DNA of 64,000 nucleotides, from NCBI RefSeq assembly GCF_029784135.1, contig NC_073744.1, forward strand, positions 104,391,766 to 104,455,765, written 5' to 3'. How positions within the stretch are numbered: the stretch's first letter is position 1; every line of letters starts with the position of its first letter. The translations under genes and the position numbers were made by a program. Of this stretch, positions 53,156-64,000 are shown piece after piece. The stretch is from Toxorhynchites rutilus septentrionalis (Eukaryota; Arthropoda; Insecta; Diptera; Culicidae). The notes beneath the pieces were generated by a model. That model was given only the letters and a program-made list of their open reading frames with translations, was not told the DNA's origin and searched no databases.

Positions 53156-55911
53156 ACATACGGAAACCCAACAAGCCGGCTTGCGATCTCAACTCGTATA
53201 GGCCGATTGCAATGTTATCCTCTATTCGTAAATTGTTAGAGAAAATGATTCTACTTCGTTTGGACAAGTGGGTTGAAGCGAACAATTTGCTGTCAAATAC
53301 GCAGTTTGGCTTCCGCCGAGGTAAAGGGACAAATGATTGTCTCGCGTTGCTATCTTCTGAAATCCAAATCGCATTTGCTCGCAAAGAACAAATGGCTTCC
53401 GTTTTTCTCGATATCAAAGGGGCATTTGATTCAGTTTCCATGGAAATTCTCTCAGAGAAACTTCATAATCGTGGACTTTCACCAATTCCGAATAATTTCC
53501 TGTACAATTTACTGTCAGAAAAGCACATGTTTTTCAATAATGGCAGCTTGAAATCTTCTCGATACAGTTTTATGGGCCTACCACAAGGCTCCTGCCTAAG
53601 CCCCCTCTTGTACAGTTTTTACGTCAATGATATAGATGATTGTTTAACTAGAGACTGCACGCTGAGACAACTTGCAGACGATGGAGTTATTTCCATCACG
53701 GGTACTAATCCCGCCGTTCTGCAAAAATCCTTGCAAGATACCCTGAACAATCTGTTCACGTGGGCTCTCAAGCTGGGTATCGAATTCTCTACGGAGAAAA
53801 CCGAAATGGTCGTTTTTTCTAGGAAGCACGAACCCGCCCAATTCCAGCTTCACCTATCCGGCAAAACGATCAAGCACTCGATGTTTTTCAAATACCTTGG
53901 AGTATATTTTGACTCTAAATGTACCTGGGGAATACACATTGCGTATTTGAAACAGAAATGCCAGCAAAGAATCAATTTTCTCCAAACAATAACCGGAACA
54001 TGGTGGGGAGCCCATCCAGGAGACCTCATTCAGTTATACAAAACAACGATATTATCAGTGTTAGAATATGGCAGTTTTTGCTTCCGATTAGCTGCCAGGA
54101 TTCATATTCTCAAGCTGGAGAGAATACAATATCGTTGCTTGCGTATAGCAATGGGGTGTTTGCATTCGACACATACGATGAGTCTCGAAGTTTTGGCAGG
54201 AGTACCCCCGCTTACTCTTCGGTTCACAGAATTATCCTACAGATTTCTCATCCGTTGCAAGATCATGAATCCATTGGTGATTGATAACTTCGAAAATCTA
54301 CTCCAACTGATTCCTCAGTCAAGTTTTATGTCTTTACCATGAGTACCTTACCCACGACGTGCACCCTTCACCAGGCATCTCCAACCAAGTTTGCTTCCCA
54401 TACTTCTGCAATTCCTCTGTCATTTTTGATCTGTCCATGCGACAAAAAATCCATGGAATCCCAGATCACCTACGCTCCGATTCTATACGCTCCGATTCTA
54501 TTTTCGGCAGAATATGGGAAAGTTAGATCTGATAAAATGTTCTTTACTGACGGTTCATTCATAAACGGGTCCACTGGCTTCGGCATCTTCAATGAAAATT
54601 CCAGTGCCTCTTTCAAACTCAAAGATCCTTGTTCCGTGTATGTCGCTGAACTGGGTGCGATATATTAGGGATCATTGAAACATTGCCCATCGACCACTAT
54701 TTTACTTTTTCAGACAGTCTCAGCTCAATAGAGGCAATCCGCTCAATGAAAGTTGATAAATGCTCATCTTATTTCCTAACAAGAATAAGACAACTATTGA
54801 GTGTTTTGGTCGAAAAATTATTCAAGATTACCTTAGCATGGGTTCCCTCTCATTGCTCGATTCCGGGGAATGAGAAAGCGGACTCGCTAGCTAAGGTGGG
54901 CGCTTTAGAAGGCACACTTTTTGAAAGGCAAATTGCTTATAATGAATTTTTCCACATTCCTCGTCAGTATACGCTCGTAAGTTGGCAGCGCATGTGGAGT
55001 GAAGAGTTCGGTCGTTGGTTACACACGATTATCCCTAAGGTCTCGACGAGTGCATGGTTCAAGGGATTGAATGTAGGTCGTGATTTCATTCGCGTGATAT
55101 CTCGGCTTATGTCCAATCACTACAACCTAAACGCGCATCTCTATCGCATTGGGCTCGCAGCAAACAATCTTTGTGATTGTGGCGATGGCTACCACGACAT
55201 CGAGCATGTTGTCTGGTCGTGTATCCGGTTCCATGCTGCTCGCTCTCAGCTCTCTAGAACATTAAGAGCACAAGGCAGACAATCGAATATCCCCGTCCGG
55301 GATATCTTAGGTAGCCGTGATCCTGATCTTCTGCTTCATCTATACCTGTTCCTCAGAAACGCCGATGTCAACGTTTAATGATGTTTCCTTCGTTGTGTCC
55401 CCGTTTCATATCCCTCCTATCCAAACGATAAACTTTTACTTAGTCGCGGCAATACATACACACACTCTTTACAGATACACGGACCAAAGGTTGTGCAGTC
55501 CACTGATCATTCAACAAGAGCCAAAGGTTGTACCGCTTATGACAACTCTACACGAGCTGATGATTGCGCCGGCTAGTGACCATTCTATCCTGGATTCCTC
55601 GAGTCGAGAAAGACGCACCACGCTAGATATGGGGTACAGACTAGGGGGGCGTTGCTGATTAATGGTCAGCTGCATCCCAATAGGAGGTATCCCGTGTCGG
55701 GTACACGTACAGAGCATCGAAGACTGCAACATACCAATTATGAGAACACTTGTAATACTAACCTTGAGCCAACCGCGAGTAATCGGTTACATATTACTAA
55801 CATAGTTGTAAGCAAACATTGTCGAAATATTGAACTCCCGGCCCCGTTAGGCTGACGCCATATGAGCCTTAATAAAAATATATATTTTGGATAAAAAAAA
55901 AAAAAAAAAAA
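53156..55911 (+). mobile_element. Nested non-LTR element, unit 3
   Basis: Shares the 2-bp CTTTACCATG deletion and the shorter right duplication (ACAAATTTCCCA, 55912-55923) with unit 2. A silent difference GGCCTACCACAAGG versus GGCCTGCCACAAGG separates units 1, 3 and 4 from unit 2. Confidence 0.93.
53159..55378 (+). pseudogene. Nested non-LTR reverse transcriptase-RNase H, unit 3
   Basis: RT frame open to 54342, stopped by the same 2-bp deletion as in unit 2. RNase H is split at 54666-54668, and the C-terminal knuckle frame ends at 55378. Confidence 0.88.
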
Positions 55912-55923
55912 ACAAATTTCCCA

Positions 55924-57141
55924 CATGACGAACTGGCCAAACTTATCGAGAAGTTTTGGCGTCTCGAAGAAACAGGAATTCGAGACTGGAAACCGAATGA
56001 AATTCAAGAATGCGAAGCGGAGAAACACTTCCGCGACACTGTAGCAACAGCTGCAGAAGGCAGGTATATCACACGCTCACCGTTACGGGGGGAGTCATCA
56101 TTGTTGGGTGACTCCTATCAGCAAGCACACAGACGGTTCATGTCCCTCGAACGGAGGCTTGAACACAACAAGGATTTGTATAACGAATACAAGAAGTTCA
56201 TGGTAGAATATGAGAATATGGGACACATGGTACCCATCAAGCCGAATGACTTCCGCTAAGTGAAGTACTTTATTCCACACTCCTGTGTACTGAAGCCAGA
56301 GTCAACGTCCACTAAACTAAGGGTAGTTTTCGATGCCAGCGCAAAGACTACAACTGGGTTATCCTTGAACGATATTCAGATCGTGGGCCCCACAATTCAA
56401 AGAGACTTGTTCGATCTGTTGATCGAATTTAAGACGCATGACAAGGTACTGACCGCAGACATAGTAAAAATGTACAGACAAGTACTAATAGCAGAGCCTG
56501 ATACATGGTTGCAATGTATTTTATGGAGAAATCACTCAAAGGAACCACTCCGAGCGTATAGATTGATGACAGTCACGTATGGTGAAGCATCTTCTTCATT
56601 TCTTACATGCAGAGCTTTACATGAAGCTGCAGCAGATTATCGTGCGATGAATCCAAAAATTGCCGACGCTATTCAACAAGCCTTTTATGTTGATAATTTG
56701 ATGATCGGTGCATCAAGCACAGAAGAATTAATGGCAATGAAACGAGGTATAGATCATGCCCTATTGAAACGTGGATTCCCGTTGCGAAAATGGGCATCCA
56801 ACGATATGAGTATACTAGAGAAAATTCCAGACAAAGATTTAGAACCGCTGATTCAAGTAGGAGATCAGGAAGTCGTAAAAACACTAGGCGTGGCCTGGAA
56901 CCCCAAGAAAGATGTGTTTCAGTTCATCAGTATTATAAACTCAAGCGAAACGTCCCGAATATTGACGAAACGACAAATGGTTTCGAAAATATTAAGATTA
57001 TACGATCCAATCGGTCTGATACAGCCCGTCATCATAACGGCTAAGATAATGATGCAAGAACTGTGGGCATTAAACATCAGTTGGGATGATAATGTCCCTG
57101 ATCACGTAGTAAACTCTTGGAAGCAATTCGAAACCTCCTAG
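55924..57141 (+). pseudogene. BEL/Pao reverse transcriptase, unit 3
   Basis: In-frame TAA 56257-56259, YVDN motif C and TAG 57139-57141, exactly as in units 1 and 2. Confidence 0.88.
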
Positions 57142-57921
57142 ACAAAATTGGAGAAAATTGAGATTCCTCGGATGACAATACCGAGCCGCACAATAGTATT
57201 AGATTTACATGGATTCAGTGACGCGTCCGAAAAAGCATACGGATGCGTCATTTATCTGCATGCAATTGATTTGAAAGGTGAAGAACGCATAAACCTGTTG
57301 TGCGCTAAATCGAGGGTTGCTCCTCTAAAAAAGGTCACTTTGCCCCGTCTAGAACTTTTAGCCGCTGTGCTATTAGCAGAAATCGCTGCCAAAATAAAGG
57401 CAATATTGAAAAGGAGAATTACGCATGAATATTACTACAGTGACTCACAAGTAGCATTGAGTTGGATAAAATCTCCAAGCTCGCGCTGGGGAACATTCAT
57501 AAAGCACAGAATAGATAAAATACATGCACATACAAATCCAGAATATTGGAAACACGTATCCACAACCAAGAATCCTGCTGATATGGTCTCTAGAGGAGTC
57601 CCAGTCAAAAAATTAATAGAAACGAAACTGAATTTCTGGCTACATGGACCAAACTACATTCAAAATAGAGAAAGATATCCACAGTCGAGTTATGAATACG
57701 ACACCGCGGCGGAACAAGAGAAGATGAAGAAACCAGTGGTTCTGCTTCTGGCAACCAAGGGAAAAGATTGCCAAGATTACATTTCAGAATATGCACATCA
57801 TAATTCATATGACCGGACGGTCTGGCATTTCGCATGGATTAGCCGAGTCATTAACAACAGAGGAGAACTAACGTTAATGCTGCAACTATCAACGAAAAGA
57901 GGGCAGGCCCACTCACTATGA
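57142..57921 (+). pseudogene. BEL/Pao RNase H and linker, unit 3
   Basis: Catalytic segments SDAS, LPRLELL and SDSQ conserved. Ends with the same ATGA overlap at 57918-57921. Confidence 0.88.
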
Positions 57922-59495
57922 CCGAATTAGAAGAAGGACTGTTATTAATAATCAAAATCATGCAAACTACCATTTATCCAAATGAGGTGGCAGAGATGAG
58001 AAAAATTGGAAAAACGCCGACGAAAGGGCCGTTCCAGCACCTAAACGCTATAATTAAGAACGGCGTTATTTATGTCAAAGGCAGACTCCAAAACGCAGAA
58101 TTGCCCACACTGGGGAAGAACCCAATGTTGGTACCAAAATCACACTCGTTCGCAAGAGTGATAATTCGAAAAATTCACGAAAACAGATTTCACGCAGGAG
58201 CAGATTTAGTCATGAATGAATTTCGACAGAAATTTTGGATGAGAGATCTTCGAAGAACCGTAAAGGGCGTCATCCAACGCTGCATGCTATGTGCTCGAGC
58301 TCGTCCCAGACGCTTACAACAGCAAATGGGACAATTGCCAGCCCCAAGAGTGAATGAGTTACCGGTGTTTACACATACCGGAGTGGACTTATGTGGTCCC
58401 TTTGAAGTGTTCATAAACCCGAAATCGAAATGCAAAACAATAGCGTATGTCTGCATCTTCATTTGCTTCGCTACAAAAGCGGTACACTTCGAAGTCGTTG
58501 AAGATCAATCGTCAGCGGCTTTTATATCAGCATTGCTTCGATTCGCGTCAGTGAGAGGAATCCCAGAAATAATATATTCGGATAATGGGCGCAATTTTAT
58601 AGGAGCCAGTAGAGAGCTCAATCATTTGCGTAAGATCTACAACAGCCAGATATTTCAAACCAAACTCATAGATGCTGCAGCAAATCATGGGATTCGATTT
58701 TCATTTATCCCACCTCGAAGTCCAAACTTCGGAGGCTTATGGGAATCAAACATCAAGGTAGCAAAACGCCTATTTCGCGCAGCAGCCAAAGGGGTTCAGC
58801 TAAAACTCCTCGAACTACAAACATTGTTTTATCAAGTGGCTGCAATAATGAATTCGCGCCCATTAACGGTTGTCTACACGAATCCAGATGCACCAGTTGC
58901 GCTCACACCTGCTCATTTTGTAATAGGACGACCAATGACAACCGTGCCTATTCCAAGCCAGAGCGGAAACGCGAACAATCTCACGACTAGATGGAAGCGT
59001 GTTCGGTCTCAACTGGAACAATTCTGGAAGAGATGGAGAGACGAGTATCTCCACCAATTGCGTGATTACGCAAAATGGACAAAGCAGCGCGCCAATGTGA
59101 AAATTGGTCAAGTAGTGTTAATCGGAGACGATCATGTACCCATGGCGAGATGGCCTATGGGAATTGTCACTCAAGTACATTCAGGTGAAGACGGGATAGT
59201 CCGAGTGGCAGTGGTGCGAACCTCCACTGGAACCTACAAGCGCAATGTTCGATCGTTGACTCCCTTACCTATAGAAAAGAAGCTCCATACCACGTTAACA
59301 TCAGTGGAAAACGACGTTATGATCAACGATACGCCACAACCACCAAGAGAAATAGTTGAACTTGAAGACGACCCGCCGCCTCAAGCACCACGAATGGTTT
59401 GGGACGGTAGACTACGACCTCGCCCCAAAGGGGGGGAGAAAATGGATGGACACAAATTCAGATTGGGTGACAACCCTATGATCAGCGGAAAATGA
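57918..59495 (+). pseudogene. BEL/Pao integrase, unit 3 (altered C-terminus)
   Basis: D-D-E and HHCC intact. One extra G in the polypurine tract (seven Gs at about 59430-59436) shifts the last codons to GGEKMDGHKFRLGDNPMI, so the frame runs further into LTR 4 and ends at 59495 (525 codons). A C-to-A change (CTACGACCTCG) sits nearby. Confidence 0.9.
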
Positions 59496-59761
59496 CAGCA
59501 TATCCACACTCAAAATTCATCGCAGCTATAATAATGACCAACACATTTCGATATAATATATTGGAGAGAAGAGTCTTCTACTCTTCTACTCCACCATTCT
59601 CTCGAATTCAACACAATTGTGAAAATTTCATGAAATACAGTCTAGTTCAAACTACGAACCGGTGTAGTACTCTTTTATTATATTCACCCAAAGTCCCACT
59701 TTAGTACTCGAGTTTTCAGACCCGTTGACACGGGTTCACCCAATCGTTTCGCACTAATTCA
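59443..59761 (+). repeat. LTR 4
   Basis: 319 bp with the C alleles at the two sites where LTR 1 has T. Primer-binding site at 59765. Shared between units 3 and 4. Confidence 0.95.
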
Positions 59762-60021
59762 TTTTGGTGACCCCGACGTGATTCGCGGTACGCGATCATA
59801 AATTACGCGCGTTATTGATAGTTCAATAGACTTAGTAGAGAACAATCGAAGAGTGTTCCATTATCCACCCGCGCGTGGAATATTCCGAACGAACGTTTCA
59901 ACCATCGAACAATCGAGTGACAATATATTACAATCCCTGTATTGTTCGTGAGGGAATAAGAGAGCAATAGTGTATTGTGAAACTTTTTATACGTTGAAAA
60001 TCGACCGATAAAGTGTGCAAA

Positions 60022-61322
60022 ATGGCAGAAGAAGAGGCAATCAACACCTGGAAAAAACAACTTACGGCATTAGAGCAAAGTATCGCCCCACTTGCTAAAG
60101 CCGCTACGGATGTTCCGGATAGAGAGGACGACGTGGAAGAGTTGCTCATCCAGCAAGAAATATTAACGAGTCTGTATGAGCAAGCTAGTTCAATCATTTT
60201 GAAGACGGAAGGTCGCACAGGCCCTTCCAAGCGCCGAGAAACACTACTACCCGTATATGTTAAGGCAAGGACGGGTCTCGCCAAACGGATCCGGCAAGCT
60301 AAAACAGAGCATAGCGAACCGACTCAAGCTGATGGTTCGCGTTCCATATTGGACCAAACGACTGTAATCGGCAGCACGCGAACGGACCACAAGCCAAGAT
60401 TGGAGCTTCCCAAATTCCAAGGATCAGCCACCGAATGGTTATCATTCAAAACTCGTTTCGAAAAGCGAGTCGCTACACTACATGATGACGCTAACAAGTA
60501 TGTATTTCTTTCTAAGTGCTTGGAATACGAACCCGCGCGAAATACATGCGAAGCATTAGAAAATGCCGGTTTACCTTTCAACGAAGCATGGGTGAAACTG
60601 GAAGAACGGTTTTATAAGAAGAGAGTGGCATTCGAAGGATATTTTTACAACCTGCTGAAAATGAGAAAGATGGTCAAACCAACTCAAAGGGGAATTTTGG
60701 GAATAATCGATGCTGTCGATACGTTATTATCTGCTACGAGACAGATAGCCGACGAAAATCCAAGAAATTTAGGATGTATGCCAACGGTTTATTGGTATGC
60801 CTAGTGAAGGAAAGACTGGACGAGCAAACGCTTGGTAAAATAGAAGAAAAACTGGATTTACAGCGTATATACACATGGAATGAATTTAAACTCGAGCTGG
60901 AGAAACTAGCAAATCAACTCACATGCAAGGTAGCCACAGAGACTGCACACTCGAACCATCGATCTCAACCAAGAATTCTAGCAGCAATGAGCAACAAAGT
61001 ACTGTCATCCAAGGAGAAAAGGGAAAACCAACGATGTTTCTTTTGTACAGCTGACGGACACACGGTATTCACGTGTCCCAAAATGACGAATCTAGATATC
61101 GCCCAGAGATGGGAGCTCGTTAAGTCTGGAAGACATTGTTTCAACTGTCTTTCACAGGGCCATTCAGCCCAATCATGCAAATCTAAGAAGAAGTGCCAAA
61201 TGTGCAACGCTAAGCATCATACGATGCTACACCGAGATGAATTTTCAAAGAAAACGAAACCAATTATTGAATCACCGCCAGAAGGTGATGTCGCGCAAGT
61301 ATCTACAACATCATCCAAATGA
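60022..61322 (+). pseudogene. BEL/Pao gag, unit 4
   Basis: Same frame change as the others. Has a private G-to-A (AAACGAAACC) giving Lys for Glu near the end, and the short GCGCAAGTATCT form shared with unit 2. UGA-CUA-G at 61320. Confidence 0.9.
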
Positions 61323-61886
61323 CTAGCTCAGAAAGAATACGTCTTCCTGGGAACGGCCGTAATCCATGTGGTGGGGAAGAACGGTCGGCATCCGTTTCGA
61401 TGCTTATTAGACTCCGGTAGCCAAATTGAAACGATAACAGAAAAAGCAGCACGAATTTTAGGAGTCCCTCAACGCACAGTAGATATAACCATTGAAGGAA
61501 TAAACGGACAAACCACGGCTAAAAGAAGTGTCAACACGGAGATAGCATCTCGATTCAATAGTTATAAACAAGACCTGGAATTGATAATTGTACCCAAGAT
61601 AATAAATAAACAACCGAATATTATAATCGACAAAAATTTTGTGCATATTCCACACGAACTGGATTTGGCGGATCCAGAGTTTTATGCGTCCAAAGAAATA
61701 GACATTCTACTTGGAGCGAGAATATTCTTCAACGTTTTAGAATCCGGCCAAATCTGCACAGCCCATGGGCCTACATTTCAAGAAACAGCCTTTGGCTGGA
61801 TCGCTTGTGGAGTATTTCAATACGGAAGCTCCACATCAACAAGAAAAGCTGCAATAAATTGCAGTCACAACAAACAAAATTTCCCA
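61323..61886 (+). pseudogene. BEL/Pao protease, unit 4
   Basis: DSGS active site unchanged. A private T-to-A gives TRKAAINC in place of TRIAAINC near the insertion point. Duplication at 61874-61886. Confidence 0.9.
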
Positions 61887-64000
61887 ACATACGGAAACCC
61901 AACAAGCCGGCTTGCGATCTCAACTCATATAGGCCGATTGCAATGTTATCCTCTATTCGTAAATTGTTAGAGAAAATGATTCTACTTCGTTTGGACAAGT
62001 GGGTTGAAGCGAACAATTTGCTGTCAAATACGCAGTTTGGCTTCCGCCGAGGTAAAGGGACAAATGATTGTCTCGCGTTGCTATCTTCTGAAATCCAAAT
62101 CGCATTTGCTCGCAAAGAACAAATGGCTTCCGTTTTTCTCGATATCAAAGGGGCATTTGATTCAGTTTCCATGGAAATTCTCTCAGAGAAACTTCATAAT
62201 CGTGGACTTTCACCAATTCCGAATAATTTCCTGTACAATTTACTGTCAGAAAAGCACATGTTTTTCAATAATGGCAGCTTGAAATCTTCTCGATACAGTT
62301 TTATGGGCCTACCACAAGGCTCCTGCCTAAGCCCCCTCTTGTACAGTTTTTACGTCAATGATATAGATGATTGTTTAACTAGAGACTGCACGCTGAGACA
62401 ACTTGCAGACGATGGAGTTATTTCCATCACGGGTACTAATCCCGCCGTTCTGCAAAAATCCTTGCAAGATACCCTGAACAATCTGTTCACGTGGGCTCTC
62501 AAGCTGGGTATCGAATTCTCTACGGAGAAAACCGAAATGGTCGTTTTTTCTAGGAAGCACGAACCCGCCCAATTCCAGCTTCACCTATCCGGCAAAACAA
62601 TCAAGCACTCGATGTTTTTCAAATACCTTGGAGTATATTTTGACTCTAAATGTACCTGGGGAATACACATTGCGTATTTGAAACAGAAATTCCAGCAAAG
62701 AATCAATTTTCTCCAAACAATAACCGGAACATGGTGGGGAGCCCATCCAGGAGACCTCATTCAGTTATACAAAACAACGATATTATCAGTGTTAGAATAT
62801 GGCAGTTTTTGCTTCCGATTAGCTGCCAGGATTCATATTCTCAAGCTGGAGAGAATACAATATCGTTGCTTGCGTATAGCAATGGGGTGTTTGCATTCGA
62901 CACATACGATGAGTCTCGAAGTTTTGGCAGGAGTACCCCCGCTTACTCTTCGGTTCACAGAATTATCCTACAGATTTCTCATCCGTTGCAAGATCATGAA
63001 TCCATTGGTGATTGATAACTTCGAAAATCTACTCCAACTGATTCCTCAGTCAAGTTTTATGTCTTTATACCATGAGTACCTTACCCACGACGTGCACCCT
63101 TCACCAGGCATCTCCAACCAAGTTTGCTTCCCATACTTCTGCAATTCCTCTGTCATTTTTGATCTGTCCATGCGACAAAAAATCCATGGAATCCCAGATC
63201 ACCTACGCTCCGATTCTATACGCTCCGATTCTATTTTCGGCAGAATATGGGAAAGTTAGATCTGATAAAATGTTCTTTACTGACGGTTCATTCATAAACG
63301 GGTCCACTGGCTTCGGCATCTTCAATGAAAATTCCAGTGCCTCTTTCAAACTCAAAGATCCTTGTTCCGTGTATGTCGCTGAACTGGGTGCGATATATTA
63401 GGGATCATTGAAACATTGCCCATCGACCACTATTTTACTTTTTCAGACAGTCTCAGCTCAATAGAGGCAATCCGCTCAATGAAAGTTGATAAATGCTCAT
63501 CTTATTTCCTAACAAGAATAAGACAACTATTGAGTGTTTTGGTCGAAAAATTATTCAAGATTACCTTAGCATGGGTTCCCTCTCATTGCTCGATTCCGGG
63601 GAATGAGAAAGCGGACTCGCTAGCTAAGGTGGGCGCTTTAGAAGGCACACTTTTTGAAAGGCAAATTGCTTATAATGAATTTTTCCACATTCCTCGTCAG
63701 TATACGCTCGTAAGTTGGCAGCGCATGTGGAGTGAAGAGTTCGGTCGTTGGTTACACACGATTATCCCTAAGGTCTCGACGAGTGCATGGTTCAAGGGAT
63801 TGAATGTAGGTCGTGATTTCATTCGCGTGATATCTCGGCTTATGTCCAATCACTACAACCTAAACGCGCATCTCTATCGCATTGGGCTCGCAGCAAACAA
63901 TCTTTGTGATTGTGGCGATGGCTACCACGACATCGAGCATGTTGTCTGGTCGTGTATCCGGTTCCATGCTGCTCGCTCTCAGCTCTCTAGAACATTAAGA
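61887..64000 (+). mobile_element. Nested non-LTR element, unit 4 (runs off window)
   Basis: Same insertion point. Keeps CTTTATACCATG like unit 1, unlike units 2 and 3. Private changes include AACTCATATAGG, AAAACAATCAAG and CAGAAATTCCAG (Cys to Phe). Confidence 0.93.
61890..64000 (+). pseudogene. Nested non-LTR reverse transcriptase-RNase H, unit 4 (partial)
   Basis: The most intact RT of the four: open through KLLEKMILL, motifs A-C and on through FMSLYHEYLTHDVHPSPG to 63259. The RNase H portion follows, split at AELGAIY-stop (63399-63401), and continues past the window edge. Confidence 0.88.

Larger units (their letters stand above)
33291..64000 (+). mobile_element. Tandem array of BEL/Pao LTR retrotransposon units sharing LTRs
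   Basis: Four LTRs (33291, 41978, 50709, 59443) alternate with internal regions, giving unit periods of 8687, 8731 and 8734 bp; the fourth unit runs off the window. Each internal region carries gag, protease, a nested non-LTR, RT, RNase H and integrase in the same order with the same lesions. The outer right boundary is not visible, so copy number is at least four partial units. Confidence 0.95.

Noticed and set aside
33291..64000. Pure assembly duplication of one element
   Set aside because: Units differ by private and mosaic variants, which a simple assembler repeat would not create; not fully excluded without reads.

Overview
The window is insect nuclear DNA, most likely from a culicine mosquito. 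This is inferred from its repeat content: a tRNA-derived SINE with a GAA-repeat tail, RNase H-bearing non-LTR elements, an R4/Dong-like element, BEL/Pao LTR elements, and hAT- and Harbinger-type MITEs. I see no intact host protein gene. Almost every open frame is transposon-derived, and most of these are broken.

Layout. (1) 1-2.3 kb: 5' part of a minus-strand non-LTR retrotransposon, with an intact 475-codon ORF1 and the start of the ORF2 endonuclease. (2) 2.5-20.8 kb: a mosaic of short repeats. Among them I recognise relics of histone genes (two H2A pseudogenes and four histone-type 3' stem-loops), TATA/initiator promoter modules bounded by a GACGTAGGACTACGTC-like motif, ~110-bp and ~90-bp tandem arrays, three copies of a repeat carrying a BED-finger-like relic, two SINE copies, a 5'-truncated non-LTR copy and a PIF/Harbinger remnant. 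(3) 20.9-21.2 kb: a possible spliced host-gene fragment. (4) 21.8-27.2 kb: a near-complete but dead I/LOA-type non-LTR element with an RNase H domain. (5) 27.2-31.3 kb: an R4/Dong-like element with a C-terminal restriction-like endonuclease, disrupted by three frame changes. (6) 31.5-33.1 kb: three MITEs with recognisable target-site duplications (8, 3 and 8 bp).

(7) 33.3 kb to the window end is the most striking part: a head-to-tail array of ~8.7-kb units of a BEL/Pao LTR retrotransposon. Adjacent units share a single 319-bp LTR (LTR-internal-LTR-internal-LTR-internal-LTR-internal, running off the window). Every unit carries the same 5'-truncated non-LTR element at the same nucleotide in pol, with the same target-site duplication, and the same pol stops and frameshifts. 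The array therefore multiplied as DNA after the element was already dead, not by retrotransposition. Variants are shared in a mosaic way between units, which points to exchange among them.

In each array unit the order is LTR, primer-binding site, gag (capsid and three zinc knuckles), in-frame UGA-CUA-G, protease, nested non-LTR, reverse transcriptase, RNase H, integrase, polypurine tract, LTR. No env-like frame is seen. All family calls come from reading motifs; no database search was run.
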